Assembly (NCBI GenBank): GCA_022826485.1
Contig: JAJDUU010000009.1
Span: forward strand, 1 to 64,000
Source: Chloroflexota bacterium
GTDB lineage: Bacteria > Chloroflexota > UBA11872
Direction: 5' to 3'
DNA: 64,000 bases
The stretch's first letter is position 1; each line of letters begins with the position of its first letter. The translations under genes were made by a program, and so were the position numbers. The notes beneath the pieces were generated by a model. It did not search any database. It saw nothing but the letters and a program-made list of their open reading frames with translations, and was not told the DNA's origin. Shown here piece by piece: positions 55,413 to 64,000 of this stretch.

Positions 55413-57194
55413 CTAGGCCGGGCTCGACGCTTCACCGCGAAGCAGCTGGAGGTCGCAGAGCCGGCGGTAGTGGTCGTTGCGCGCGTAGAGCTCATCGTGC
55501 CGGCCGGCGTCCCGCACGCGCCCGCCGTCCAGGAAGACGATGCGGTCGGCCTGACGCACGGTGGCGAGCCGATGTGCGATCACCAGCGTGGTGCGGCCGG
55601 CGGAGGCCCGCTCCAAGCCCTGCTGCACCAGCCACTCGGACTCGGCATCGAGCGACGACGTGGCCTCGTCCAGAACCAAGATTCGCGGGTCGCCGACAAT
55701 CGCGCGAGCGATGGCGATGCGCTGCACCTGCCCACCCGACAGCCTCACGCCGCGCTCGCCGATGTTGGTGTCGTAGCCATGCTCCAGGGCGGTGATGAAG
55801 TCATCGGCGTTTGCCAGCACCGCGGCCCGGCGGACATCGGCCTCGGAAACCGTCTCGCGACCCAGCGAGATGTTCTCCAAGACCGACCCATCGAAGAGCG
55901 TGGCGTCCTGGAACACCACGCCAATGCTCTGTCTCACCGACGCCGCGCTGGCGTCGCGAGTGTCCTGTCCGTCGATCTCAATCCGACCCGAGCGCGGCTC
56001 GTAGAACTTGAGCAAGAGACTGATCAGCGTTGATTTGCCCGCGCCGCTCGGTCCGACCAGGGCCACCCGCTCACCAGGTGAAGCCGCGAACGACACCTGG
56101 TTCAGCACGTCGTCTTCGCCGTAGGAGAATCCGACATCCCTGATCTGCAGCTCGCCCCGCGTCACCGACAACGAACGTCCGGTCGATTCGTCGACTTCTC
56201 GCGGGGTGTCCAGGAACCCAAACACCCGGCGCGAGGTACCCAGCACGACCTGGATTTGGACGAACTCGTTCAACACGTTGCGCACCGGACCGCCGACCTG
56301 CAAGAGGTACTGGCCGGAGGCCACGAGGAAGCCGACGGCCACCGTTCCGGCAACCACCGCGTCGGCCAGGAAGGCCCAGATCGCGATCAGCGCCGCCCAG
56401 TAGGCCAGGTGCGCCGTTCGGCCCAAGCTTCCGAGGAGCGCCACCCGAACGCGAGCGCGCCACAGGGTTCGGGTCTCGGCATCGAGTCGCTCGCCCGCCC
56501 AGCGTTGCCGGTTGAAGGCCTTCACGTCGCGGGCGCCGCCGACCAGCTCTGTCATGACCGCCGAAAGGCGTCCCATCGCGTTTTGCACGCCCCGACCGGC
56601 GGCCTGGGTCCGCCCCCGGACGCGCGTCGCCATCAGCGCGTGAATCGGAAGCGTGGCGACGGTGATCAGTCCCAGCCGCCAGTCGATGACGAACATGATG
56701 ACCAGATAGCCGGGCAATCGCAGCGCATTGGCGCAAACCACCGACACCGCATGCAGGTAGACGGTGGAGATCACGGCCGCGTCGGCGGTGAGATGCGACA
56801 CGACGTCGCCCGTCCGCCGCCCGCGCAGATCGCCGATGGGAATGCGTTGGGCCTGTTGCAGCACCTCCTGGCGCATCCGCGACATCGCGCCCTCGGCCGC
56901 CCGGGTGTGAAACCAATGCCCGAAGACGGCGGCGAGCCCCAGCGCGACCCCGCAGCCGGCGATCCCCAGCAGCGTGGGAATCAACAAGCCCCGGTCCTGC
57001 TTGCCGAAGACATCGTCGATGAGGACGTGCAGCAGCCAGGGCCGAGTGAGCAGGACGGCGGAGTTTCCGGCGGTCATGGCCGCGGCCCCGGCGTAGTCGA
57101 GGCGCCAGCCGCGCAGATAGCCCCACAGCCGCGAGGCGATCTCGCGGTCGGAGATCGCCGGCGGCGCAGCCACGCCGGTCGCCGACGCGGTCAC
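55413..57194 (-). CDS. ABC transporter half-exporter (TM-NBD fusion), second of pair
   Basis: VALVGPSGAGKSTLISLLLKFYEP; LSGGQVQRIAIARAIVGDPRILVLDEATSSLD. GTG start at 57194 inferred. Confidence 0.93.
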   Translation of the reverse strand: MTASATGVAAPPAISDREIASRLWGYLRGWRLDYAGAAAMTAGNSAVLLTRPWLLHVLIDDVFGKQDRGLLIPTLLGIAGCGVALGLAAVFGHWFHTRAAEGAMSRMRQEVLQQAQRIPIGDLRGRRTGDVVSHLTADAAVISTVYLHAVSVVCANALRLPGYLVIMFVIDWRLGLITVATLPIHALMATRVRGRTQAAGRGVQNAMGRLSAVMTELVGGARDVKAFNRQRWAGERLDAETRTLWRARVRVALLGSLGRTAHLAYWAALIAIWAFLADAVVAGTVAVGFLVASGQYLLQVGGPVRNVLNEFVQIQVVLGTSRRVFGFLDTPREVDESTGRSLSVTRGELQIRDVGFSYGEDDVLNQVSFAASPGERVALVGPSGAGKSTLISLLLKFYEPRSGRIEIDGQDTRDASAASVRQSIGVVFQDATLFDGSVLENISLGRETVSEADVRRAAVLANADDFITALEHGYDTNIGERGVRLSGGQVQRIAIARAIVGDPRILVLDEATSSLDAESEWLVQQGLERASAGRTTLVIAHRLATVRQADRIVFLDGGRVRDAGRHDELYARNDHYRRLCDLQLLRGEASSPA

Positions 57195-57216
57195 TGCTCG
57201 CAACCCTTGCCGTGGA

Positions 57217-58977
57217 TCATGCGTCGCGCCCCTCCGTGGCCGGTTGCATCTGCCGGTCGCACAGGTCGCGGTAGAGATCGCAGCGTTCGTAGAGTTCCCC
57301 GTGGCGTCCGACGTCCAGCACGCGCCCCTCGTCGAGCACGACGACTTGGTCCGCCTGATGCACGGTGGACAGCCGGTGGGCGACGACGATCGTGGTCCGT
57401 CCCTCGCGGGCGCGTTCCAGGCCCTGCAGCACCAGGTGCTCCGATTCGGCGTCGAGCGCGGACGTGGCCTCGTCGAGCACCAGCACGCGCGGATCGCCGG
57501 CGATGGCGCGCGCGATGGCGATGCGCTGCGCCTGGCCGCCCGACAGGCGCAGGGCGCGCTCGCCGACCTGGGTGTCGAAGCCGTCCCGCGTGGCCTTAAC
57601 GAAGTCGGTCGCGGCGGCAATGTCGGCGGCCCTGGCGACCTCGCGCTGCCCAATGCCTTCGCGTCCGAAGCCGATGTTGTCGGCGATGGATCCATGGAAG
57701 AGGACCGGGTCCTGGAACACGACGCCGACGTGCCGGCGCACCTCCGTCGCGCTCGCGGACCCGGTGTTTTGCCCGTCGAGCCGGATTTCACCGGCGCTTG
57801 GCTGGAGGAATCGCAGCAGCAGGTTCACGACGGTCGACTTTCCCGCGCCGCTCGGACCCACGATGGCCGTCGTCGAGCCGCCCGGCACGTGGAATGACAC
57901 GTCCCGTAGCACCGGCGTATCAGCTAGGTAGGCCGCGCTGACGCCGCGAAACTCGATGTCGCCGCGGGTCACGGCCAGCGACGTGCCATCGCCCGCGTCG
58001 TCTTCCGCCGGCGTGTCCAGAAACCCGAAGAGTCGCCGCGCGGCGCCGACGGCGTGCAGCAGGTCCACATACGCCATGGTCAACGGCGTGACTTCACGGT
58101 TGAGCCATGAGAGATAGCCCGCCAGCGCCAGGGCGAACCCAATGGTCACCTCGCCGCCGAAGATCGGCTCCGCCAGCACGAGGAAGATGCCGGCGTAGAC
58201 GATCCAGAAGATGGTCGTGGTCACCCAGGTCCAGCCGACGATGAATCCCTGATAGACCCGCGCATCGCGCAGCGCCAACAGCAGGCGCCGCAGCCGTTCG
58301 AGCGACCAGGCCTGCCGATTGAACGCGCGGATGTCGCGCATGCCGGCGATGAGCTCGGTGGCCAGGCCGCCCAGCTCGCCGGTCGCGGATTGGACGCTCT
58401 GCGCGGCGCGCACGTGGTGCCCCTGGCGGAGCCGCGGCAGCAGCATGTACAGCGGCACGAGCACGGCGGCGAGCACGCCGAAGCGCCAGTCGATGATCGC
58501 CACGACGATGACGATGCCGAGAACGGAAATGGCGGCGGCGAGTCCGTTGCCGTAGGCGTTCTCGTAGGCCTCGGCGATCGCGGCCGAATCGGCGGTGAAG
58601 TGGGTCACCGTGTCGCCCGTGCGGTGCCCGCGAAAGTACGCGAGCGGCAGTCGCAGCACCTGGTCCATCAACGCTCGCCGCAGGACGTTGGCGGCCTGCT
58701 CGCCGGCACTCGTGAAGAGGTAGTTGGCGGCCACACCGCCAACCGCTCCCGCGATCGCCAGCGCGCCGATGGCAATGAGCAGCGGCGGCAGCAGGCTCAG
58801 GTCGCCGCCGATGGCAACATCGTCCACCAGGGCCTTGAGCAGCAGCGGCGCTGGAAGCTCCGCGCCAACCGTGACCAGCGAGGCCACCACGGCACCCAAC
58901 TGCGCCTTCCAGTGCGGGCGCAAATAGGACGCCATGCGGCGAACCGTGCGCGGGATGTTCTCGTTCGGCTGACTCAT
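57217..58977 (-). CDS. ABC transporter half-exporter (TM-NBD fusion), first of pair
   Basis: AIVGPSGAGKSTVVNLLLRFLQP; LSGGQAQRIAIARAIAGDPRVLVLDEATSALD. Confidence 0.94.
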   Translation of the reverse strand: MSQPNENIPRTVRRMASYLRPHWKAQLGAVVASLVTVGAELPAPLLLKALVDDVAIGGDLSLLPPLLIAIGALAIAGAVGGVAANYLFTSAGEQAANVLRRALMDQVLRLPLAYFRGHRTGDTVTHFTADSAAIAEAYENAYGNGLAAAISVLGIVIVVAIIDWRFGVLAAVLVPLYMLLPRLRQGHHVRAAQSVQSATGELGGLATELIAGMRDIRAFNRQAWSLERLRRLLLALRDARVYQGFIVGWTWVTTTIFWIVYAGIFLVLAEPIFGGEVTIGFALALAGYLSWLNREVTPLTMAYVDLLHAVGAARRLFGFLDTPAEDDAGDGTSLAVTRGDIEFRGVSAAYLADTPVLRDVSFHVPGGSTTAIVGPSGAGKSTVVNLLLRFLQPSAGEIRLDGQNTGSASATEVRRHVGVVFQDPVLFHGSIADNIGFGREGIGQREVARAADIAAATDFVKATRDGFDTQVGERALRLSGGQAQRIAIARAIAGDPRVLVLDEATSALDAESEHLVLQGLERAREGRTTIVVAHRLSTVHQADQVVVLDEGRVLDVGRHGELYERCDLYRDLCDRQMQPATEGRDA

Positions 58978-59085
58978 AAGACTTCGGATATTCGCATTTC
59001 GAACCATCGCCGGAACCGCCCGACCGCCGGGCCCGGAACGGGCTTCGCTAGCGCCGGGGATTCCCCGGACGGTCGGTCGGCACTG

Positions 59086-60852
59086 CTAGCCGTCGGCATC
59101 GAAGCCGAGCGTGTCGTGCGCGCGTGACGCGACGACGGGTTGCACGGCATTCAGGAAGTCGTCCAACGGCATGCCCTTGAGGTCCTCGCCGGTGCGGAGA
59201 CGGACGGAGACGTGTCCCGCGGCAATGTCGCGGTCGCCGGCGACGAGCATGTAGGGCACCTTCTGGAGTTGGGCGTCGCGGATCTTGCGGTTCATGCGTT
59301 CGGACCGCGCATCGAGCTCGGTGCGGAGCCCCGCGGCACGCAGTTTCTCGACCACGCCTTGGCCATATTCCGCGTGGCGGTCGGCAATGGGGATCACCAC
59401 GGCCTGCACGGGCGACAGCCAGACCGGGAACGCTCCGGCGAAGTGCTCGATGAGGATGGCCGTGAAGCGCTCGATCGTCCCCATGATGGCGCGGTGGACC
59501 ATCACGGGACGCTCGCGGCTGCCGTCGGCGGCCTCGTAGCTGATGTCGAACCGCTCCGGCAGATTGAAGTCCACCTGGATGGTCGTGAGCTGCCAGGTGC
59601 GGCCGATGGCGTCGACCAGATGCACGTCAATCTTGGGTCCGTAGAAGGCCGCCTCGCCCGGGACGCGGCGGTACTCGAGGCCGTGGCGGTCCAGGGCCTC
59701 GACCAGTCCCCCCTCGGCCAGCTCCCATAGCTCGTCGTCCCCGGCGTATTTGTCGCGCTCGTCGTCGGCGCGCACGCTCACGTCGATGGCGTAGTCCGCA
59801 AACCCGAACGTGCCCAGGATCATCTGGGTGAGGTCGATGACCCCGCTAACCTCGTCCACGAACTGGTCCCGACGGCAGAAGATGTGGGCGTCGTCCTGCG
59901 TCATGCCGCGCACGCGCAGCGCCCCGTGCAGCGTGCCCGAGCGCTCGTAGCGATACACGGACCCCAGCTCGCCCAGTCGCAGCGGCAGGTCGCGGTAGCT
60001 CCGCGTGCCCGACGCAAAAATCTGCACGTGGAACGGGCAGTTCATGGGCTTGTTGATGAAGGTCTGGTTCTCCAGCTCCATCTCCGGGAACAGCCCATCA
60101 GCGAAGAACTGCGTGTGCCCGCTGGTTTCCCACAGCTCCTTGCGGCCGATGTGGGGCGAGTAGACGAGGTCGTACCCGCGTCGCCGGTGCTCGACGCGCC
60201 AGAAGTCCTCCAACGTCTCGCGGATCACCCCGCCCTTGGGATGCCACAGCACCAAGCCCGCGCCGACCAGCGGGTTGAAGGAGAACAGGTCGAGCTGGCG
60301 CGACAGCAGGCGATGGTCGCGCTTCTTGGCCTCTTCGAGCCGTTGCAGATGCGCCTTGAGCTCGGCCCGCGTGGGAAAGGCCGTGCCGTAGATGCGCTGC
60401 AACTGCGGCCGCCGCTCGTCCCCGCGCCAGTAGGCGCCGGCTATGGACAGGAGCTTGTAGGCGCCGATCTCACCCGTCGATTCGACGTGGGGCCCGCGGC
60501 AGAGGTCGACGAAGGGACCGGACGTATACGTCGTGAGCGTCTCGTCCGGCGGCAGGTCGTCGATGAGCTCGATCTTGAACGACTGTCCCTGCTCGCGGAA
60601 TTGGTCGAGCAACTCCGAGCGCTCGTGCTCCGCGTACTCGAAGGGATAGTCCGCCGCCACGTGCTTGCGCATCAGCGCTTCGAACTGCTTCAAGTCGTCG
60701 GGCGTGAGCGCGCGCGGCAGCAGGAAGTCGTAGTAGAAGCCGTCGTCCGTGGGCGGTCCGATGCCGAGCTCGGCGTCTGGAAAGACGTCGAGCACGGCTG
60801 TGGCCAGCACGTGCGCGGCGGAGTGCCGCATGCGGGAGAGCGCGTCGTTCAT
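59086..60852 (-). CDS. thrS: Threonyl-tRNA synthetase lacking an N-terminal TGS domain
   Basis: MRHSAAHVLATAVLDVFPDAELGIGPPTDDGFYYDF; NKPMNCPFHVQIF; RGMTQDDAHIFC; C-terminal anticodon-binding domain. Confidence 0.96.
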   Translation of the reverse strand: MNDALSRMRHSAAHVLATAVLDVFPDAELGIGPPTDDGFYYDFLLPRALTPDDLKQFEALMRKHVAADYPFEYAEHERSELLDQFREQGQSFKIELIDDLPPDETLTTYTSGPFVDLCRGPHVESTGEIGAYKLLSIAGAYWRGDERRPQLQRIYGTAFPTRAELKAHLQRLEEAKKRDHRLLSRQLDLFSFNPLVGAGLVLWHPKGGVIRETLEDFWRVEHRRRGYDLVYSPHIGRKELWETSGHTQFFADGLFPEMELENQTFINKPMNCPFHVQIFASGTRSYRDLPLRLGELGSVYRYERSGTLHGALRVRGMTQDDAHIFCRRDQFVDEVSGVIDLTQMILGTFGFADYAIDVSVRADDERDKYAGDDELWELAEGGLVEALDRHGLEYRRVPGEAAFYGPKIDVHLVDAIGRTWQLTTIQVDFNLPERFDISYEAADGSRERPVMVHRAIMGTIERFTAILIEHFAGAFPVWLSPVQAVVIPIADRHAEYGQGVVEKLRAAGLRTELDARSERMNRKIRDAQLQKVPYMLVAGDRDIAAGHVSVRLRTGEDLKGMPLDDFLNAVQPVVASRAHDTLGFDADG

Positions 60853-60898
60853 GGGAGAGATCCTTCGTCAGGTGAGGGGCGGGCCGAAACCGGCCGGG

Positions 60899-60927
60899 AA
60901 AATAAAATCGCCCGGCGGTGCCGGGCG
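60899..60927 (-). terminator. Intrinsic terminator in the thrS leader (putative attenuator)
   Basis: Reverse strand: CGCCCGGC-ACC-GCCGGGCG then ATTTTATTTT. 8-bp perfect stem located between obgE and thrS. Confidence 0.7.
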
Positions 60928-60969
60928 TGGCCCCCGCGGCGCGGCGCGCTTGCCGCGGCCCAGCGGGGG

Positions 60970-61029
60970 CTAGGCAGTGACGCGGATCTCACGCAGTGGC
61001 GTGCAAATGCTTCGACTGCAAATGACCAT
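60970..61029 (-). CDS. Putative 19-aa leader peptide upstream of thrS
   Basis: Reverse strand ATG GTC ATT TGC AGT CGA AGC ATT TGC ACG CCA CTG CGT GAG ATC CGC GTC ACT GCC TAG = MVICSRSICTPLREIRVTA. Followed by stem and terminator. Confidence 0.4.
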   Translation of the reverse strand: MVICSRSICTPLREIRVTA

Positions 61030-61041
61030 GGCGGGATGCTA

Positions 61042-62340
61042 TCACAGCCCTTCGGCCTCCCATTCGAACTCCAACTCGCCGATCACGACGGTGTCTCCGG
61101 GCTCGGCGCCGGCCTTCTCCAAGCGCGCGGTGACGCCGCTGCGGTCGAGGCGGCGCTGGAAATAGTCGACGGCGTCCGGCGTGTCGAGCTTGAGCTGTCG
61201 CGCCAGCCGCTCGAGCACAGGGTCCCGGATGACGTAGGCCCCGTCGGCGCGACGAAACAGGCGCGGGGCATCGTGCACCGGTTCGGGGCGCAGCACGGGC
61301 GGGGCCGTCGGCTGGGGACGGGCCGGCTCCGGAGCTTCGGCCAGCGTGCCCAACGTGCGCTGAATCAGCGTCGCGATCCCGTCGCCGGTGGCCGCCGACA
61401 CCGCCACCGGCTCGCTCCCGCGCGTGCGGCACTCGGCGGCAAAGTCGCTCCACCCGGCGCGCGATTCGGCAAGGTCGATTTTGTTGAAGGCCACGATCTG
61501 CGGTCGCGACTCGAGGCCGGCGCCGTGGCTTGCCAGCTCGTGATCAATGGCGTCCAGGGCTTCGAGCGGCGGTCGCTCCAGGCCCGAGCCGTCCACCACG
61601 TGAATGAGCACGCGCGAGCGCCTGGCGTGGCGCAGGAATTGGGCGCCGAGACCGGCTCCCTCGCTGGCGCCCTCGATCAGCCCCGGCAGATCGGCGACGA
61701 CCAGGTGCGTGTCGCTGGCGACGACGACGCCTAGGACGGGTTGCAGCGTGGTGAAGGGATAGGGCGCAACCTTCGGCCGGGCGTCGCTGAGACGGGTCAA
61801 GAGCGAGGACTTGCCGGCGTTGGGCGCGCCCACGAGACCGACGTCGGCGATCAACTCGAGCTCAAGACGCAGATGGCCTTCGTCGCCGTCCGCGCCCCGT
61901 AGGGCAATGTCGGGCGCCGTGAAGCGCGACGACTTGAACCGCGCGTTGCCGCGTCCACCCTGCCCGCCGTGGGCGACGACCTCGACCTGGCCGACCTCCA
62001 CCAGGTCGTGGAGCACCTGCGAGGTCGCATCGTCGTACACGACCGTGCCGAGCGGGACGTCGATGGCGGCGGGCTTGCCGTCCCGTCCCTGGCGCAGGCT
62101 GCGCTGGCCAGGCGCCCCGTTGCCGGCGATGAAGCGATGGCGGTATTGCAGGTGCGTGAGGGCATGCAGGTTCTCGCGCGCCCGGATCAGCACGTCGCCG
62201 CCGCGACCGCCGTCCCCACCGTCGGGTCCGCCCAGCGGCACGTGCTTCTCGCGGCGGAAGCTCGCCGCGCCGTCGCCGCCGCGCCCGGCGCGCACGTAGA
62301 CGCGGGCCTGGTCGAAGAAGTTTGCCGTGGAGTCAGGCAT
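61042..62340 (-). CDS. obgE: GTPase ObgE/CgtA with C-terminal OCT domain
   Basis: FFDQARVYVRAGRGGDGAASFRREKHVPLGGPDGGDGGRGGDV; VGLVGAPNAGKSSLLTRLSDARPKVAPYPFTTLQP; C-terminal OCT-like region. Confidence 0.96.
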   Translation of the reverse strand: MPDSTANFFDQARVYVRAGRGGDGAASFRREKHVPLGGPDGGDGGRGGDVLIRARENLHALTHLQYRHRFIAGNGAPGQRSLRQGRDGKPAAIDVPLGTVVYDDATSQVLHDLVEVGQVEVVAHGGQGGRGNARFKSSRFTAPDIALRGADGDEGHLRLELELIADVGLVGAPNAGKSSLLTRLSDARPKVAPYPFTTLQPVLGVVVASDTHLVVADLPGLIEGASEGAGLGAQFLRHARRSRVLIHVVDGSGLERPPLEALDAIDHELASHGAGLESRPQIVAFNKIDLAESRAGWSDFAAECRTRGSEPVAVSAATGDGIATLIQRTLGTLAEAPEPARPQPTAPPVLRPEPVHDAPRLFRRADGAYVIRDPVLERLARQLKLDTPDAVDYFQRRLDRSGVTARLEKAGAEPGDTVVIGELEFEWEAEGL

Positions 62341-62426
62341 GGAATCGGCGCGGCGAAGGCACGGGGCAATTCTGCCGCACAAGGCACCGGGCTAAACTCA
62401 GACCACCGCACGCCGACGGAGACCCC

Positions 62427-63128
62427 ATGCGCATCCTGGCCCTGGCCGCATCGCCCGGCGACGCCGAAATGTGCTGCGGCGGCACGCTGGCGCGCGTGGT
62501 GGCGCTGCGGGGCGCCGTGGCGATCTGCACGCTGGGGAACGGCAACAGCCTGGGCGGTGAATTGCCGCCGCGGGAGCTGGCCGAGACGCATCGCGCCGAG
62601 GCGGAGGCCGCGGCTGAATCCCTGGGCGCGAAGCTGTTCTGGTTCGGCCACTCGGATTTCAGCGTGGCCAACGACGCCGTGACGCGGATGCAGTTGGTCG
62701 AGGTGCTGCGCACCTTTCGGCCCAACGCCCTGCTGACGCCTGCGTCGGTGGACGCGCACCACGACCTGCGCGACGTGTGGCGCCTGGCACTCGACGCGGC
62801 GCAGATTGCGGCTGCGCCGAGCGCCCGCACCGACCAGGACCCACTGGACGCTCCGCCCGCGGTGTTCGCCTATCAGCCGCGATGGTTCGAAGGCTTCACG
62901 CCCGACACCTACGTGGACGTGAGCGACACGATCGACGCAAAGCAGGCGGCGATCACGCAACTCAAGACGCTCGCGCAGTGGTACCTGACGCAGCGGGGCA
63001 TCGACATCGCCGAGGCTGCCGAGACGGTGTCGGCGTATCGCGGACTCCAGGCCGGCGTGGACTTTGCCGAGGCCTTCGCGGTGACGCCGATCGCCGGAGG
63101 TTCGGCGATCACGCGCATTCTGCCGTAG
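62427..63128 (+). CDS. PIG-L/LmbE-like deacetylase-fold protein with altered metal motif
   Basis: MRILALAASPGDAEMCCGGTLARVVALRGAVAICTLGNG; SVDAHHDLRDVWRLAL; YQPRWFEGFTPDTYVDVSDTIDAKQAAITQ. Confidence 0.82.
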   Translation: MRILALAASPGDAEMCCGGTLARVVALRGAVAICTLGNGNSLGGELPPRELAETHRAEAEAAAESLGAKLFWFGHSDFSVANDAVTRMQLVEVLRTFRPNALLTPASVDAHHDLRDVWRLALDAAQIAAAPSARTDQDPLDAPPAVFAYQPRWFEGFTPDTYVDVSDTIDAKQAAITQLKTLAQWYLTQRGIDIAEAAETVSAYRGLQAGVDFAEAFAVTPIAGGSAITRILP

Positions 63129-63165
63129 CTTCCCCGGCGTGAAGCGACCGTTGCGCACCCACCTG

Positions 63166-63259
63166 TCGTTCCCGCCCCTCGCTCCGTCATTCCCGCCCCC
63201 CGCTCCGTCGTTCCCGCCCCTTACTCCGTCATTCCCGCGAAGGCGGGAATCCACCCCCC
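63166..63259. repeat. Tandem amplification (3 x 21 bp) of the family A half-repeat followed by one complete core
   Basis: TCGTTCCCGCCCCTCGCTCCG / TCATTCCCGCCCCCCGCTCCG / TCGTTCCCGCCCCTTACTCCG / TCATTCCCGCGAAGGCGGGAATCCACCCCCC. Confidence 0.85.
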
Positions 63260-63329
63260 AGCCAACCTGGACCGCCCATTGGGTTCCGCGCGTCCCTCCC
63301 GCGTCTCACCTGGTGTTGCCAAGATCTCC

Positions 63330-64000
63330 GTGAACGGACCGACCGACAGCCGGCGGTCGCTCGAACGGTTGTTCGGCGCGGGCGGCAGCTTGGCGCGGTT
63401 GCTGCCCGAATACGAGACCCGCGCGTGCCAACTCCAGATGGCCGAGTTCGTGGAAGGCGCGCTGGCCACCGGACAGCATGCGCTGGTGGAGGCCGGCACG
63501 GGCACCGGCAAATCGCTGGCCTATCTGGCGCCGCTGCTGCGTTCGAAGTCGCAGGCCATCGTGAGCACGGCCACCAAGGCGTTGCAGGATCAGCTCTGGT
63601 TCCACGATCTGCCCTTGGCGGTGCGGCTCACGGGCGTGTCGCCGGTCGTGGCGCGCCTGAAGGGCCGCGCCAACTATCTGTGCCTGCTGTCGCTGGATGC
63701 CCAGGCGCGCATGCCGGACGCGGCAGTCGTGGGACACATGCCCCAGGTGCGAGCCTGGGCGGAGCGCACGACCAGCGGCGACATGGACGAGCTGGGCGAG
63801 GGCGCAACGCCGGTGGTGCGGGCGGCGCTCACACGGGGAACCGAGACCTGTGAAGGCCGCCTGTGCCCCTATGTACGCGAGTGCTGGGCCGAGAAGGCGC
63901 GCGCGCAAGCCGCCGACGCCCAGATCGTGATTTGCAATCACCACCTGGTGCTGGTGGACGCCAAGCTCCGGTCGGTTGGCGACGATGACGGAACCGGCAT
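63330..64000 (+). CDS. DinG/XPD-family Fe-S helicase (5' part; runs off window)
   Basis: ALVEAGTGTGKSLAYLAPLLRSKSQAIVSTATKALQDQL; CEGRLCPYVRECWAEKARAQAADAQIVICNHHLVL. GTG start. Confidence 0.88.
   Translation, partial: MNGPTDSRRSLERLFGAGGSLARLLPEYETRACQLQMAEFVEGALATGQHALVEAGTGTGKSLAYLAPLLRSKSQAIVSTATKALQDQLWFHDLPLAVRLTGVSPVVARLKGRANYLCLLSLDAQARMPDAAVVGHMPQVRAWAERTTSGDMDELGEGATPVVRAALTRGTETCEGRLCPYVRECWAEKARAQAADAQIVICNHHLVLVDAKLRSVGDDDGTG

Noticed and set aside
55413-57791. 792-aa ORF as one large ABC protein
   Set aside because: The N-terminal 200 residues are the shifted frame of the neighbouring ABC gene. The real start is near 57194.
60841-61042. T-box riboswitch for thrS
   Set aside because: GGCACCGC weakly resembles the T-box TGGNACCGCG, but it sits in the terminator stem/loop with the wrong pairing partners and no specifier-loop architecture was seen.
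63166-63259. CRISPR-like array
   Set aside because: Units are contiguous 21-bp tandem copies with no spacers and derive from the dispersed family A palindrome.
63139-63333. ORF MKRPLRTHLSFPPLAPSFPPPAPSFPP... as a proline-rich protein
   Set aside because: It is the translation of the tandem half-repeat array.

Overview
High-GC, gene-dense bacterial chromosome segment. The gene content looks Chloroflexota-like, but that is inference from gene content and style, not a database result. Most of it is housekeeping metabolism: a Wzm/Wzt polysaccharide ABC exporter (cut at the left edge); pyrG; purA; a PyrR-type pyrimidine operon (pyrR-pyrB-MBL-like-pyrC-carA-carB-pyrK); a GMC oxidoreductase with a gluconate-2-dehydrogenase-subunit-3-like partner; cca; a MoxR/DUF58/BatA/VWA locus; recN-nadK-tlyA; hisD/hisB; dtd; a MidA-like methyltransferase; a fumarase/aspartase; a glycine-rich RRM protein; a SelA-like PLP enzyme; ggt; a riboflavin operon ending in a DUF3500 gene; coaE; thrC-hom; a CinA-like/nucleotidyltransferase fusion; a Rieske protein and amidohydrolase; an M32 carboxypeptidase; surE; two half-ABC exporters; thrS; obgE; a PIG-L-like protein; and a dinG-like helicase (cut at the right edge). 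No tRNA, rRNA, CRISPR array, prophage or transposase gene was seen. The most interesting signals are non-coding or domain-level: (1) a PyrR-binding loop plus terminator attenuator before pyrR; (2) a three-way-junction RNA leader before the RRM gene; (3) a leader-peptide/terminator attenuator before thrS; (4) MITE-like elements, one nested inside another repeat with a 6-bp target-site duplication; (5) a RibBA whose RibB half has lost catalytic motifs; (6) a CinA-like plus nucleotidyltransferase fusion; (7) a DUF3500 gene translationally coupled to ribH; (8) several hydrolase-like proteins with degenerate active sites. All calls come from reading the sequence and ORF track. No searches or folding programs were run.
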